Shown one piece after another: positions 21,754 through 35,347 of a stretch of DNA of 64,000 nucleotides. Position 1 is the first letter of the stretch. Every line of letters begins with the position of its first letter. The position numbers were made by a program, and so were the translations under genes. The notes below the pieces were generated by a model. That model saw nothing but the letters and a program-made list of their open reading frames with translations, did not search any database and was not told the origin of the DNA. Source of the stretch: Tamarix chinensis (lineage: Eukaryota; Streptophyta; Magnoliopsida; Caryophyllales; Tamaricaceae). The DNA lies in NCBI GenBank assembly GCA_030549775.1, contig CM060178.1, forward strand, positions 67,136,896 through 67,200,895. Reading direction: 5' to 3'.

Positions 21754-24700
21754 TATAAAACCCCCAAATTTTTATTAACCAAATTATTTATTTTAAAGAC
21801 AATGCAAAAGCATTTGTAAAAGCAAAACTAAGGAATATTACCAGCACATTAATTATAAAAGAGGTGTGATTATTACCTAACACATGCTTAATACAAAGCA
21901 AAATGGAACAATAGACTAAAATATGCATTCACTGATAATACAACAAAGAAAACAAGATGAGATAATATAGTTGACAATGGGTTATAAGATCCAAACGCAG
22001 GAGCTAAAGCTAAGAGTTTAAATAACCAGAAAAAACAAAAATATCCCAACATCATGGACAAAATATATTTAGCCGGTTAGACTAACTCTTGACTATATAA
22101 AAAATATATGCATCTTGATCCCCAAGAGATAGCCAGCTATTGGCCCACATCATCATCATCAATGTACTTTAGCTAAAAAAATACATTCCTACAAATCATC
22201 ATCTATTCACTAGAAAAAAGCTTGATTATCATAATGATCACATAAATTTAGTATTAGTATAATGAAGTATTGGTAAAATATACTACCTAAAATATGAAAG
22301 GCTTATATTGCACATTGAGGTCACATAACAACATGGTATATAGTCATACTTAGAAAGAGGAACATGGCACATTAGATCGTAGATAAATATTTGATATAAC
22401 TAGAAATATAGAATACACATAAATGAGTTTTCTGAATAAGCCACAACATGTTATTATCCATAACGAGGACTATCGTAGGACTACAACTCCCCCACCACTA
22501 CGTGCTAGTGTTAAGGTCTTTTCTAAGGGATCTTCAACATCTATAAAACCTGGTTACCTAGGTGAGGGGGCATGCACTACATTTTTTGTTTGCAATACCC
22601 AAAGAAATTATGTGGAATAAAACCATTATCTATTTCTAAGACTAGGGTGAACATAGGGCTGCAACTCCTACCACCACTATATGCGATTTCTAGGGGGATA
22701 TTCTAAGAGATCTTCAACAACTATTGAACCTGGGCATTTAGATGAGGGGGAATACACTCAATTTTTAGTATACTACATCCACCACAATAACACTAGTACA
22801 AAGGGGCTTTTTTTTTTTGGAATCTTCAACATCTACCATATTTGGGCACCTAGGTTAAAGGGCATAAAAGATAACCAAACCCTAAGCATGCATACAGGGA
22901 AGGCCTCTATGATTTTATTATTCAATTCCAAATATCAATCTAGTTGGATGTGTTAAGTGTTGATACTAAACACTAACCAAATCATACAAGCCACCAAATT
23001 GGGTGTTTTAAAGGAACACCAACTTGACTAAACAAGCCACTATAATACTACCATTTTGATACTCATTAAATTTTGGTTCGGCATGGTTAAAATTGTGACT
23101 AAAATATTTTAATTATATGGTAATATTAAGATTTAAGTCACAAAGAAAGATCATCAAATAATCAATCAAGCATGGAAAACTCAAGCGGGATAATCGATCA
23201 ATTGCCAGGACTAGTTAGTTGGTCTGGTCCTACCTAACCTGACATAAAATAAAATTAGCATAACTAGTCGAATGGTTAGTCCCACTAAGCAGGTGTTCAT
23301 AGGAATCAATAGATGGGATTAGCCAAACCAGTCGATGGGTCTAAGTAGAGATCAAACCAATTTGGTCACAAAGCAACTAGTCAATAGGTTTAGCAAACCG
23401 ATTGATTGTTCATGGGAATCAGCTGACTAGTTCATCAAACTAATTGAATATTCTCCCAACCATTTGAATAAGAATGCCAAATCAAGCTACTGTTCATGAA
23501 ACCAACCAATTGATCCACAGACCAATCAACTGATCTGAGCAAATCAGCACCCAGACCACGATCCACTTATCAAAGTTTACCCAACTTTCCCATGTTAATC
23601 CTATCAAGGTCCTATATAGTAAAAAACATTAAAAAGCACAATACACACATAGAATTTGATGGGTACATAGTATAACAAATTCATGCTCAAATCTATCGAA
23701 ATCATGCATAATATGAAAGAACTTGAAACATGCTTAAAACTTCAAACATGAAAAATTTACCACATGCTTGAATCTAAGAACTCAAATAACACATACACAA
23801 CACAAAAAAATACCAAGAGCATGAAACTACAACAGACAATACAAGTCCTTATTTATATTAGAGAAAAGAATGCCTTACCTCTAAGCAATTCTTCTAACAC
23901 AAAAATACTCCTAACATGATGGCTTTCTACCAAGACCTTGATTCCTAAGAGAAGCATGAATTGAAAATTAAAATTCTTTTCCTAAGAATTAATAAAAAGA
24001 AATCACAAGAAGAATGCTATACCCAACATTTCTCTCAAAATAAAATTTCAGGGAGAATGAATCTAAGATCTTCAATCTTTCTTGAAACCTTAATTCTTCC
24101 TTACTTAAGAGAAATAAGAGAGGGTTAAAGATAATATTAGGAGAATAAAGAAGATATAAGAATTGATTAAGAAGAGAAGAGATCCAAAGGGAAGCCTCTA
24201 TTTTAGAGCTGAAAAGAGAAGGGAGAAAAATGAAGAAATGCCCACTCTTTAGGAATTTTATCATAAAGGAAGGGAGATAATAAGCAAGTGTAGATGGTAG
24301 GGAGTGACAATGAACTAGTAATGAGGTGTGTATAAGAGAGTTGATCGACATCCATAAGTGGAAAAGAGAGAAGACTAAATTGGGTTGAGTGTGGGCAATC
24401 TCAAGTGTAAGATAAATAAATGATAAGGTAGGGGAGGTAGAATATAACTAAGGAGGGACATGGAAGAGGGTTAGTAAGTCGAGGAAGAAGGTTTAGAAAG
24501 TAAAATACACAACCATGGCAACCAGAAGAGAGATGAAAGTGTGGGTGAGGAGAGAGAAGGTGAGTAATTCCTTAAAAGTTTTTTTAAGAAAATTTTAGCT
24601 AAATAAAAATCATATAATGAACTAAATAATGTAGAAATAATCACAAAGTACCAAAATATACTTATTAGCACAAATAGATTATGATTAGAAGCTTTCATAA

Positions 24701-24977
24701 CCATTTAAAAGAGATTCAAATCAAAATAAAAAAAAATCTAAAATTGTAGGGCAACTAGTTGATCGGTTGGAGAAAACTAGTTGACCGGTTCATCAAAAAA
24801 TAAAATTACCAGTTTCTAAGTGTACTGGTCAATTGGTTAGGGAGGCTAGTCAATTGGTGCATCTAAAATTTACATCTTTATTCAAATTTCAAGCTCTTTC
24901 TAAAACTAAAACTAATTTATTTTTATATGAGCATGATTCTAAATACAATTTAAAGAATTTTAGGATGGGGTACTACA
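21754..24977 (-). repeat. Probable solo LTR of a gypsy (Tekay-like) element, 3.2 kb
   Basis: On the minus strand the block begins TGTAGTACCCCATCC at 24977 and ends GGGGGTTTTATA at 21754, the TGTA...CCC / GGG...TA form of the other large LTRs in this window. No gag or pol adjoins either end. Inside, 22440-22860 contains two to three degenerate copies of a ~200-bp unit (each with 'atcttcaaca' and a gaacctggnnatttagatgag-type string), and 23170-23540 plus 24740-24860 repeat a ctagtcgattggtt-like motif many times. The flanking five bases (cataa and tatag) are only partly alike, so the solo-LTR reading is inference. No gene within it is supported. Confidence 0.55.
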
Positions 24978-26329
24978 TATAGTGAGTATGTAGCTTTACT
25001 ATCCAACACATAGATGTAGCTTTGTTTCTCAAAAGCTCTAAAATTTCTCTGTTATATGTTCTTACTAGCTTTTTCAATCCCCTATTGTTTTATGTGGAGT
25101 TTGCATCCCTTTATGTTACATATATAGGGGGATCCTTAGAGTATTCCCTCTTTTTAATGGTTATGATCACCAAACCATAAAATTCATCTAGCTAGAAGCA
25201 TACCACATGTAGGTAGCCCAACCAAACAAAAAACCTAGTTATTCTCCATGAAGGTGTGCACATTCAAGGTTGAAAGGTAAGACAATGAGTGAAAGTGACA
25301 TATAAGAAGAAGAAAAATAAAGGAATAGAGAAGAATAAATATATAGGGAAAAAGAAGAAAAATAAGAAGCACAAGAAGAAGAAGAAGAAGAAGATGATGA
25401 TGATGATGAAAAATAAAGAAACATTCACTATACATTTGTAGTTGCTCTTATTATCTAATGTGAAAGTTTTCTACCTTCATTGTGTAATTTTGTTTTTGAT
25501 AATTACTGGAGTAGGTGCTAGACCTACTATAAGTCTCTATTATATTAGTTATTGTAGTTGTTCTCTTTATGCTACATTTGTTGTGATGTCTTTGTTAAAT
25601 GTTAGCGCCATGTCACTTTATGATGCATTTGTTGATTTGGCTGGTGTTACGTTTGATGGAGCTACTGCAAAGGTCAAGTATAATGATTATTGGATGCTAG
25701 GGTGAATTGGTAGTGTGACGTGTGATGGTTGCAAGAACAATCACTGTAACTACGAAGTCTAATTTCCTCAAAGTATCTGGTATAATTCTCTAATTTGTAT
25801 TTTTTTTACAGGTTGATATGCATATACAGACTAATAAGCATGTCCAATTACTTCATTTTGACAAACTAATTAAGTAAATAATGCTTGATGGATAGAAGGA
25901 ATAGTTTTTTGTGATGTCGCTGAACATAATATTTTGTAATGTTGTAGCATTTTTGAATATTCTTGTAATATACGTAAATTTGGTCTATATATTTTGCGAA
26001 TATTATTCCTAAAGTCTCTATAAATTATCCATAAGAATATTTTATTGAATATTTATGCATGGGGATTTAAGAAATGTACTGATACGGGGACTCGGCCCTC
26101 GGGAGATGCATGTACGTGCACTCATATAAAATGTTTCAAATTGTGTAATTAGTGGTTATAATCATTATAGCTATATATGTAGTGGTGGGCCTAGTGGTAT
26201 TAATAATTTCTAACGTGGAAGAATAAAACAGGTGGATAGATTTTATCACAAATAGCATTAGCCATGAAAACTATTGTAAAAGATAGTTTTAGATTTCGTG
26301 GTACTTGAAAAATTGGCTGTAACATCAAT
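24978..26329. other. Intergenic with a (GAA)n(GAT)n tract
   Basis: No gene is supported. A purine tract with GAA then GAT triplets lies at 25371-25410. Frames over it on the minus strand are Ser/Leu homopolymer translations. The plus-strand frame at 25442-25705 starts with a hydrophobic stretch but has no family features I recognise. Confidence 0.4.
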
Positions 26330-26545
26330 TACAACCGTGTGTTTTGTCGGTTGGTATTAGCTTTAATGACTAATATATGTGTTGTCGCTATTTACATTTA
26401 GTGACTAGCATATATGTTCTCTCTATTATTTTTAACAACTTTTATTTTACTCGATCGTTATAATATTTTAACGATCATTATTTTAGGACGCTGTTATTTA
26501 TTTTTACTAATCAATAATATACATCATTGCTATTTATTTTTGGCA

Positions 26546-26591
<46 letters not shown>

Positions 26592-26772
26592 TCGCTAATA
26601 CTTTTAGCGACTATTATTTTTTATTATCTTTATTACCTTTAAGGACTAATACTATATATCATCGCTAGCATATTAGCCATTAAATAAAAAATGTTTGACA
26701 CAAAAACATTAAAAGTTGGCGACTAAATTTTAGCTATTAAGTTGGTCGTTGAAGCCCTCTTTTCTTGTAGTG
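26330..26772 (+). mobile_element. CACTA transposon right end
   Basis: The stretch ends TTCTTGTAGTG at 26772, the reverse complement of a CACTACAAGAA terminus. The preceding 400 bp repeats short units such as ttagtgactag, taacgatcatta, agcgactatta and tggcgactaaattt, as the sub-terminal regions of plant CACTA elements do; these bind the transposase. An (AT)n tract occupies 26549-26588. The left end was not found, so it is truncated or deleted. Confidence 0.6.
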
Positions 26773-27229
26773 GGATAAGTCATAGAGCCACTTTTCTTTT
26801 TCCTTTTTTTTTTTTAACAAATTTATAAAATAAATAATTGGGAGAGGGGAAACAAATTGATACAGATAGAACCATAATTTCTTTAGAAAACCAAATACAT
26901 TTGATCTTATAGTTGGTTTCATGATGATCAAATGGAGTAAAAATAATAAAACGGTTAAACTTATCTAATTGCACAATTAGATGTTTCCGTGATTTAACTA
27001 TTTGAAAGAAATGGATGGAATAACTTGAAAATATTTTACGAATAATTTTTTAAGTTTTGAACTGGTCAAAAGAGGAAGACAAAATTTAAAAACAAAATCA
27101 TGTAATATACATTTTTGGAAAAAGAATGAAGTGAATGGTGAAAATTTTGAATAAATGGAGAATTTCTAAGAACGTGGTACCAACCTAATCAAGTTAAGTA
27201 ATTAGGGTATAGAAGAATAAAGTATTACA
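26773..27229 (-). repeat. Candidate truncated 3' LTR (gypsy-type)
   Basis: On the minus strand a TGTAATACTTTATTC start at 27229 follows a purine-rich AAGAGGATAATGG (27242-27230), which in turn follows a short coding-like GACTTCGAGGACAAAATC. This is the usual arrangement of pol end, polypurine tract and 3' LTR in plant gypsy elements. The other edge would be cut by the CACTA end at 26772. No partner LTR was found. Confidence 0.35.
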
Positions 27230-28499
27230 CCATTATCCTCTTAAACTAGATTTTGTCCTCGAAGTCAAAAGAGGACGAGGGTTAGACCACGAAGGAGATA
27301 CAACGAAAGCAAGGTTCAGTCGAAAATGAAGTCTATCAGTACAAGGAGTAGAGAGAAGTCGAGTAAATAGAAAGTTAAGAAGCAAAGGAGAAGTTAGCGA
27401 AATGAAGGATCAATGAAGGTGAGAATATGAAGTAGAAAAGTCGCTAGAAACATGGTCAAAGAAACGAAAAGTCGGGATTCAAATTCTGGAGAGAAGGAGA
27501 GTCCAACTGAAATGAGTATCATTTATCTAAACTTGTTTTTATAGTCCAAGCAGGCATCATATAAATAGTAAATACTACTCAAACACCAAATCAAACTAAA
27601 ATTGAAATATATTCAACCATAGCTAGGATATTGCTCCCATACCCAATGCAACAATAGGGAGAATTGTGCGCACACGAAAGATACAGAGGACGCGGCTAGG
27701 AAATTTCTCCATGTATTGAGTGTCCTGAAGTCCATCAAAGCCCATGCATACGCTTTAATTATTAGAAAACTATCAATAAAGAAGAGTTAAATTGTGGAAA
27801 CGTAAAACGGGGTGGGGTGGGGGGGGGGGAATAAAAAAAGGAGAGGGGAAATATTTATCAAGCTCACAATCTTTTTTTTTTCTTTTTTTCTTTCCCTGAT
27901 AATGGAGTAAAACGATAAAAGAAAGAACGATCTACGTTAAGTGCACATACTGACATAGGAGCAGTGAAGAACAGCACTTCAAAAGGCAACACACTAATAG
28001 TTTATCTGCTAGGAAATATCTCAAGTTATCAATCAGCCATCATTGTCACAATGCTCCTTTTTTTTCCCTCTTTTTGATAACTAACTCGTTACATAAAACC
28101 ATGATGCTGAATGAAGTAGTATCATCTAAATACGTAGCACATATGATCGAGCAGTAAAGAAAAAAGAGCGTTTAGAAAATAATAGAAAGAAAGCACACCA
28201 GCAGACCAGTACACACACACCAGGTGTTTTATTTTATTTATTAATTTTTTGATGGGGAAGGGATAGTACCACTTTAGGAGGATGGGCAACTCCAGAATTT
28301 AGAAAATAATAGGGTGAAGAGACGCTGGACAGTAGGGAGAGATGTTCTTTCTTCCAATAATTTCCTGCCTCTTATTCTCCATTTCCGTTCATTCTAACAG
28401 TAATAAGAAAAACGGCAGAGAACTTCAGACGGCTCATTCATTTACCAAAGAACTTAGATAACCATAAATGACGACACAAAATTTCATCTTCCTGGCCTG
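27230..28499. other. Unclassified, with poly-G and poly-T runs
   Basis: 27240-27540 may be the tail of the gypsy element whose LTR is proposed at 26773-27229, but I could not find a domain. A G-rich run lies at 27809-27829 and T-rich runs at 27871-27892. No gene is supported. Confidence 0.35.
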
Positions 28500-29031
28500 A
28501 GTGAATTCCTCTTATATAGGCTTCGCTTGCGGAGTTAGGTTCGTATCAAGCTCCTCCTCCTCCGACCCATCTCAACTCCGCAGTAAAGTGAAACGTTTAA
28601 ATTGCAAGGAATGTATAGGAATTAACAATGTGACACACCCCTTTCCTTTCCTTCCCCGGCTTTTTAAGTTTGTGTTTATCCGGAAAAACATATCTCGGGA
28701 TGGTTGATTTCCAGTTGCGTCAATCATGTTCAGCTTCATCTATCCACCTTGTTTTAAGACCGGGACAATAACTGATTTTCAACTCTTCAAGAGGTACGCT
28801 AGGAAACTTGGAAGAGCTTTCAGTTTGGGACGGAGACGAAGGCTTGGTATGAATTTGATAGTGGTAGAGGTGTTGTTATTGCCATGTCGACATAATTCTC
28901 TCGATTCATCAGCTATTCAAGTCGAGGAGGAGGATCTTCCCACCCCTCCAAATCATGCATATAACTAAGGTCAAGATACAAAAGGCTTGACATCTGCAAC
29001 CATCCATTGCTTATGTTCCTAATACTATTAG
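28500..29031. other. Unrecognised, less AT-rich region; candidate 5' gene fragment
   Basis: Composition rises to about 43-45% GC by eye. A TATA-like CTTATATAGG is at 28509-28518. A plus-strand open frame from the ATG at 28726 to 28968 (80 codons) has a basic middle (KRYARKLGRAF, GRRRRLG) and acidic end (QVEEEDLPTPP). I do not recognise the protein. The region is cut at 29031 by the copia LTR. It may be the promoter and first exon of a host gene interrupted by the insertion, or just low-copy DNA. Confidence 0.3.
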
Positions 29032-29295
29032 TGTTATAAGATCGATAAAAATCCCTGAAAATGGAGGAGAAGCTTGCAAAAGGTGTAAATAAGAAACAGA
29101 AAATAAGCAAGCTGTGTTGTTTATTGATAATCGATCATTTGCACTATAACATCAGGCTTTTATACAAACCTATCTAAGTGATTTTTTTCAATGCAAGTTC
29201 TAATTGAAAATAACAAATAAATCTTCACGTGTGTAATTCAGTTGCTTAACAACTTATTTCAGTTGTTGATAATATACACTATATCTAGGCTAACA
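29032..29295 (-). repeat. 3' LTR of the copia element
   Basis: 264 bp, TGTTAGCC...TTATAACA on the minus strand. It contains a promoter-like TATAAAAGCC (29164-29155) and, 30-40 bases on, an AATAAACAACAC polyadenylation-type sequence (29125-29114). A polypurine tract, CTTGATGGGGG (29306-29296), abuts it. Confidence 0.75.
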
Positions 29296-29429
29296 CCCCC
29301 ATCAAGTTGAAGGTCGTGAAGGATGAAACACACCCAATTTGATGAGAATCATGTGATGAGTAGTGCCAGAGATGTTTTTGGTCATGATACCAGCTAATTG
29401 ATCGTATGTGCTAACATAGGTCAAACTAA

Positions 29430-32400
29430 TAAGGCTTGCTTCTAGTAGTTTTTACATATAGTGGCAATCAATCTCAATGTACTTGGTGTGCTCATGGAAG
29501 AAAAAATGTGTGCAATGTGGATGGTTGATTTGCTACCATATTTAAGAGGCACTATAGTAATAGAGGAGATAGAAAGATTAGCCATCAATCGAGTAAGCCA
29601 TGCAAGTCCAGTTGTAACTCTTCTCATCGATCAATATTAGGCTTTTGCAAATGATAAGGACACAATTTGTAGCTTCTTAGATTTCAAATAAATGGGATTG
29701 TGACCCAACATGATGTAGAAGCTACTAACACTTCAATAGGTGGATGGACTAGCTGCCCAATCAAAATCACGAAGGCTTGAAGATCAAAGATAGTGTTGTC
29801 GTTCATGAATAAGCCTTGAGCTAAATCACTAGAGATGTATTTAAGAGTATGTAGTGTTGCAACATAACGAGGATGTCTAGGATAACTCATAAATTAGTTG
29901 AGATACTACACAACATAACAAAAATCAATTTTGGTATGATTATAATAATTCATCTTGCCATCCAAATTCCTATAAGTCTCTAGATCATCTAGAAGGGCTC
30001 CATTAGAGGGACTAAGTTTGATATTAGTGGGTAAGGGACATAGGGTCGTCTTGGCATTACTACACTAATATTCTTTGATATGGTTAGTAGAAAATTTTCT
30101 TTGAGGGAGCACAACTTCAAAGCATCCCAAGAAACCTTATTAGCAGCAAAGGTTCTTATAGGACTTCATTGCCTAAAAAATAGTGTATACCTCCTAAGTC
30201 TTTAATTTTGAACTCTTTATTGAGAATTGCCTTCAAAGCTATGATTTCACTCATATCATCACCTATAACTAGAATATTATCTACATAGATAGCTAAAAAT
30301 GCTGAGGAAGAATTAGTCTTTTTAGAGAAAAAAGAGTAATCATTTTTGGAATTTGAATACCCTCTAGATTGAAAAGCAACAAATAGCCTATAGTACCACT
30401 AAAGAGAGGCTTGTTTGAGGCCATAAAGAGAATTTAGCAATCTACATATATGATAGCAGTGGGAATAGAGAGTATAGAAGGCATTTTCATGTAAATTTAT
30501 TCATACAAGTCCCCATGCAAAAAAAAAAGAAAAAGAAAAACATTGTTAATGTTTTGTCAAAAAAGTGGCTAATGGCTTTTAACATAACTAGAAATAAGGC
30601 TTCAAACTATTGTCATTTTTGACAACTAAAGAAAGTGTATCAATAAAATCAATCCCCTTTCTTTATATAAACCCACGTATAACTAAACATGCCTTACATC
30701 TTTCCATAAACCTATTTGCATGATGTGTAACTCAATAAACCCATTTGCAACTTATAGGTTTCTTCCCTAGAGGTAGCTCAACAAGTTTCCATGTTTCATT
30801 AGTATTCAAAGCATCTAAATCTTTTTGCAAAGTCTCTTACCATCCAGGATGTTTAACAACTTCCTCATATGAGGCAAGTTCATGTATGTTATGAAGTGAT
30901 GCAATTAAGGATTGATTGGTTGTTGTAAGGGCATTAAGGCATAAATGTTTTACTATAGTTTGGGGATTTGCTGAGAAAGAATTGGTAACTATATGAGGGC
31001 ATAGAGGATTGAGGATTCCACTATAAACATTGTTACACACATAATTATGAAGATGAGAAGGTGGAACATGTGGTCTAGTTGATCTAAAAATGGGAACAAG
31101 AGTAGGTAATAAGATGGATGTTTGTTGTGGTGCTACTAGAACATGAAGAATTGGAGATGCATGTGATGTAAGAGGTACATAAGTATCAGAGTGTGGAGGA
31201 TATTGTTAGGAATAGGTAAGGGTAATGTGATGGAGGAGGGATCTTTTTATTTGAGATAAAAAAATATAGACACATGAAAGATGACATCTATGGAGATGTG
31301 AATCTTGTGGTCAACATGATCAACAACCTCATAGATTTATTTCCAAAAGGGAAGCCAAAGAATACATAAGGGATGGTTCTCACCTAAAATTTATCTCTAT
31401 GTAAAGATGTGGACATATAGCATAGTTAGCTAAATTTACTGACAAGTGCATAATGAGGTTTATGGCTGAAAAGAAGCTCATGTGGTGTCTTTTTTCATAA
31501 AGAACTTTAGATGGGAATATATTTATGAGGTATGAAGCAGTTATGATACAATCTCCCAAATACTTGATAGGAAAATTAGGTTGAAAAAGAATAACTCTAG
31601 AAGTTTCCAAAAGTTGTTTGTATTTGTGTTTTACTACCCCATTTTGTTCGGGGTTCTAGGACAGGATGTTTGATGTAAAATGCCACATTAATGGAACAAC
31701 AACATTTATTTATTTGAAGATACTAATTTGAAGGCATTATTAGATCTAATGGATTTTAATTTGTTGTGGAATTGGATCTAAAACATGTAAAAAAAATATT
31801 AATGATAGGAAATGCGTAACTCTTGGCTCCAAGAAGGTGGGTCCAAGTAGTTATATTGTAATCATCAACAATGGTAAGAAAATATTTATACCTTAAATAT
31901 GTTCGTGTGTGATATGTAACCCATATGTTAATGTGAATCAAAGAAAATGGTACCTTGTTTATAATAGAGTGCCTTGGTTATAATAGAGTTGTGGGGGAGA
32001 AGAGAGCTTTATGTTGTCTTGCCTTATGACATATATCACATAGATTTTATAAGAAACAATTCACATCACTAACTTCATTAATGCTAGCTATTTTATTTTA
32101 TACACTAGTAAATGACTTAATCTATAAAGCCACATTTTATCATTATCTTTACATGAAAGAATATTCAAAGAAAAGTTGGAATAATTTGATACAGTAGATG
32201 GAAAGGATAGTTTGTTGGTAGAATGATCATCATGATCAATGGCTTGTTTAGGCAATAGCTTGTTTGAGAGGAGATGACTATGCATCCATGTGAAGCAGAT
32301 ACAATCCACATAATTTTTTACCCAGAACTAATGGTCTCTTTAGTGAAGGGGACTATAAAGTACATACATTAGATGAAAATTTGATATGACTATAGAACAC

Positions 32401-33470
32401 TATTGCATTGGGTAGGGTTATATTATATGGGTTTGGTAAGGTTATTTTGTTGGATAAAAATGCAACGGAGAAACACATGTTGTCACTAGCTTTTGAGTTA
32501 AAGATCCAAGATTTGTTGGGTGTGGAAGATTGTATACACCGATAACAAGTACACAAATACATACCATAATGAGAAAGGCTAATGACATTACCTACAAAAT
32601 TTGCTTCAAGTGTAAAAGAAGAAAGTTCTTGTGAATTATCAATGATGAAACAAGGAGAACCATTGAGCATATTCAGCAACTTTTGGTACTATCAATTAGC
32701 GAGTCTAGGAAAATTTGAACTCTCAACCGTTGCCATATTTCTAGCATCATCCCCTACTTGATTGCTAACTTGAGTTGTAAATTTCTTATCCATAGCATTC
32801 TAAAAATTTGAAGGAAAACTATGAAGGTTGTAGCACCAATATTTGGTATACCCACCTTTCTTGTATTAATCCCAAAAGTATTTTAGCTTCTTGGTTTTTT
32901 GTGTTAGAATGGAATTATGTGCCTTAATATTGAAAGAGATTACATTCATTGAAGAAAAATCTTTAGAAGACTACCATTAGAGACTCCTTGGTGCCTTTCT
33001 TCTTAAAGAAGGAATGAGTATGCTTCTACAACTGATGGAAATGGCTTCTTCATCAAGATATTTCCTCGAATTGAAATATAACTATTGTTTAATTTTAGTA
33101 AAAGCTGCAGAAGCTTTAGCTCATCTAAAAACTTATCCCATTATCACTTTCTTCCACATGTGCAATTAGGTAAATTACTTAAAATGCGTATTCTATCCCA
33201 TATCTTCTTAACTTTAGTGAAGTAATATGTGATATTATTTCTACTTTGCAACACTAAAATAAGTTCATGTTGATCTTGGAAGAGTTAGGTCCATATGTCT
33301 GACCAAAGAATGTGATGAGATCATGCCACACTTCTTGATCTATAATAAGGAACATAACACTTTCACTCTTTTCCTTTGTTAAAGAACTCAATAACCATGA
33401 AATGATCATATCCTCAAAAATGTCCCAGTCGTCATAATCTAGAGAAGTTATGATGCACATGCTAAATAAG
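29430..33470 (-). pseudogene. Copia gag-pol polyprotein, broken
   Basis: From the 5' side: gag fragment with ISWLLSSLTKEKSESVMFL (about 33400-33350); protease where the active DSGASDHM is NSKASDNM (about 32510-32475), losing the catalytic Asp; integrase with FLTIVDDYNITTWTHLL (about 31870) and ETSRVILFQPNFPIKYLGDC (about 31605); RT with IYVDNILVIGDD (about 30290-30255), where the catalytic YVDD is YVDN; and RNase H with YPRHPRYVATLHTLKYIS (about 29885) and ALHIA/HERTKHIEIDCH-like sequence (about 29500). Frameshifts divide all of these. It would have encoded the TNT1-type proteins that package and copy the element RNA in the cytoplasm and integrate it in the nucleus; it is inactive. Family assignment is firm. 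Confidence 0.9.
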
Positions 33471-33661
33471 TTGGCACATGCTTAATGAAAGATGGTGGCT
33501 TATGGGATAATTGACCACCGAAAGTTAAAATGGAGAAAAGATATGAGGAGTATGATAATATTTAATCTAAGGTAGCCAAAGACCAAAAACTCACAACTAC
33601 CACTCAAGGTTTCAACACTTGAGATAAAAGTTGTGAGATTTTTCACTTAAAACAAAGTTTT

Positions 33662-34516
33662 TGTTAACGACACAATTTTCGCAAAAAGAAAATTGAAGAA
33701 CAAAATATGCTTTTATTGATTATTAATTATTGGATTGAATGTAGGTACAATCTCTGTATAAATCCGGTACAAGATTTAATATCCTCTGATTCAATCTCCT
33801 AGACAATTGATGACATTGTGATTCGAGATGTTGAATTTTGGGCTCAACTTGTCCGGGCTCGTCTTAAGTTTAATGAGCTTGATCCAAACCTATTGATGAA
33901 AATTTAATTTACCTTGAAAAGAGGGCATGATTTGGTGGTGCTTGATCCCTTCGAACAGGTTTAATGATGTTAAAGTTGCAACGCTTCAATATTTTTGACT
34001 TTGATGATCTAGAAAGCTTCATTCTTCGATCTTCGTTCTTCGATCCTCGGATCTTACTTCTTCAATCTTCGGATCTTCATTCTTTGGGTCTTCGATCTTT
34101 AGGTTCAGAGTGCTTTGGAGCGTTCTCTATGTAAGCTCTTGATCTCGGGACTTCAGTATGTCTTCAAAGAGGAGGGGAGACCTCTATTTATAGAGAAAAT
34201 TTCCTCCTTGGCTTTCGGGCTTGGACCCATCTTGCGTTATAGACTTAAAAGTCATGCTTCATTTAACTTAATTTTACGGACTTATGACCTTTTGTGAAAT
34301 AAATTAGGCCCATATTTAATTAAACTAAGCCCAATTAAAATATTTCGGCCCACTTTAATAAAATACGAGCGGGATGTAAACAATTAAAATATTTTATTTT
34401 AACATATAAATTCCAAATAATTTTAGGAATATTTAATTATTCCTAATTTAGGTTGATTGATTATATAACAATCAAATATTATGTTTCTTGTTGTTATATT
34501 TTTTTTGGTGTCAACA
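33662..34516 (-). repeat. 3' LTR of the Tat-type element
   Basis: 855 bp, TGTTGACACC...CGTTAACA on the minus strand. It holds a TATA-type TCTATAAATAGAGG at about 34193-34180, and downstream of it a run of CTTCGATC / CTTCGGATC-type units at 34105-34018. A GGGGGC-containing purine tract precedes it. No matching 5' LTR exists in the window. Confidence 0.75.
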
Positions 34517-34532
34517 AATGCCCCCACTACAA
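34517..34532 (-). other. Polypurine tract of the Tat-type element
   Basis: Minus strand TAGTGGGGGCATT lies directly before the LTR start TGTTGACACC, the expected plus-strand primer. Confidence 0.65.
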
Positions 34533-35316
34533 GTCACTGGCTTGGTACATTTAACTGACCATTTGACTGTGACTTGTAGCACTTGGTTGTAATTTATCCA
34601 AAATATCAACTTGGACACTCTTCTCCTTTTTTTTATGATGATTTATTTTAACTGAAATACTAAAATTTTACTAGAGCTGTTGAAAAGATCTTGTCCGCGG
34701 CTAATATCTTGATGGTGAGACATATCTAGAGATTTCTACAAAAGATATTTTTCCAACTGGATTACTATCTTTTAGGAATTTTGTGACTTGAATATTATCA
34801 CAAAAACTTATCTTTTAACTGGCGACTCTATCCTTAAAAGATTTACAGCCAACTAATCCAAGTATAAATATACAAGGTGTTAGTCGGCCAGGTAAACACA
34901 ATAACTTGGCAACCGAAGTTAATCTCATCCCACCAAGAAGACCGAAGACTTTTCAATCTATATTTGGAGGTCTCTTGCTTTGCTTGTATATGACTAATTC
35001 GTCATCAACATACCTTTGGTAATTCTTTTCTACATAACTCCTTACTAATTTGTTTCCTCACTTATAAAGCTTCTCTCTTTTTTTCAACTTTATACTATTT
35101 TAAATTATGAATTTTTTTAGTATATATATATAGGTATATGTGTATATATGTATATGTGTGTGTGTGTATTATTTTTTTTGATAGCTCAACGTATATCAAT
35201 TTCAATATGCCGGTCTCCAATAGGAGATAACGAACAGAATCTTTCCTTTCTAATCTTGAAGCATCTGCTGAGCATCTTATCCACAAAAATATCAAACGAG
35301 GCTAATAAGTAGTATA

Positions 35317-35347
<31 letters not shown>

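Larger units (their letters stand above)
29032..33480 (-). mobile_element. Ty1/copia retrotransposon, 5'-truncated
   Basis: Minus-strand order from high to low coordinates is gag, protease, integrase, RT, RNase H, polypurine tract (29306-29296), 3' LTR (29295-29032). The 5' LTR, primer site and start of gag are missing: similarity stops near 33480, about 180 bp from the outer edge of the Tat-type LTR at 33662, whose arrival may have removed them. All domains carry stops or frameshifts. Confidence 0.88.
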
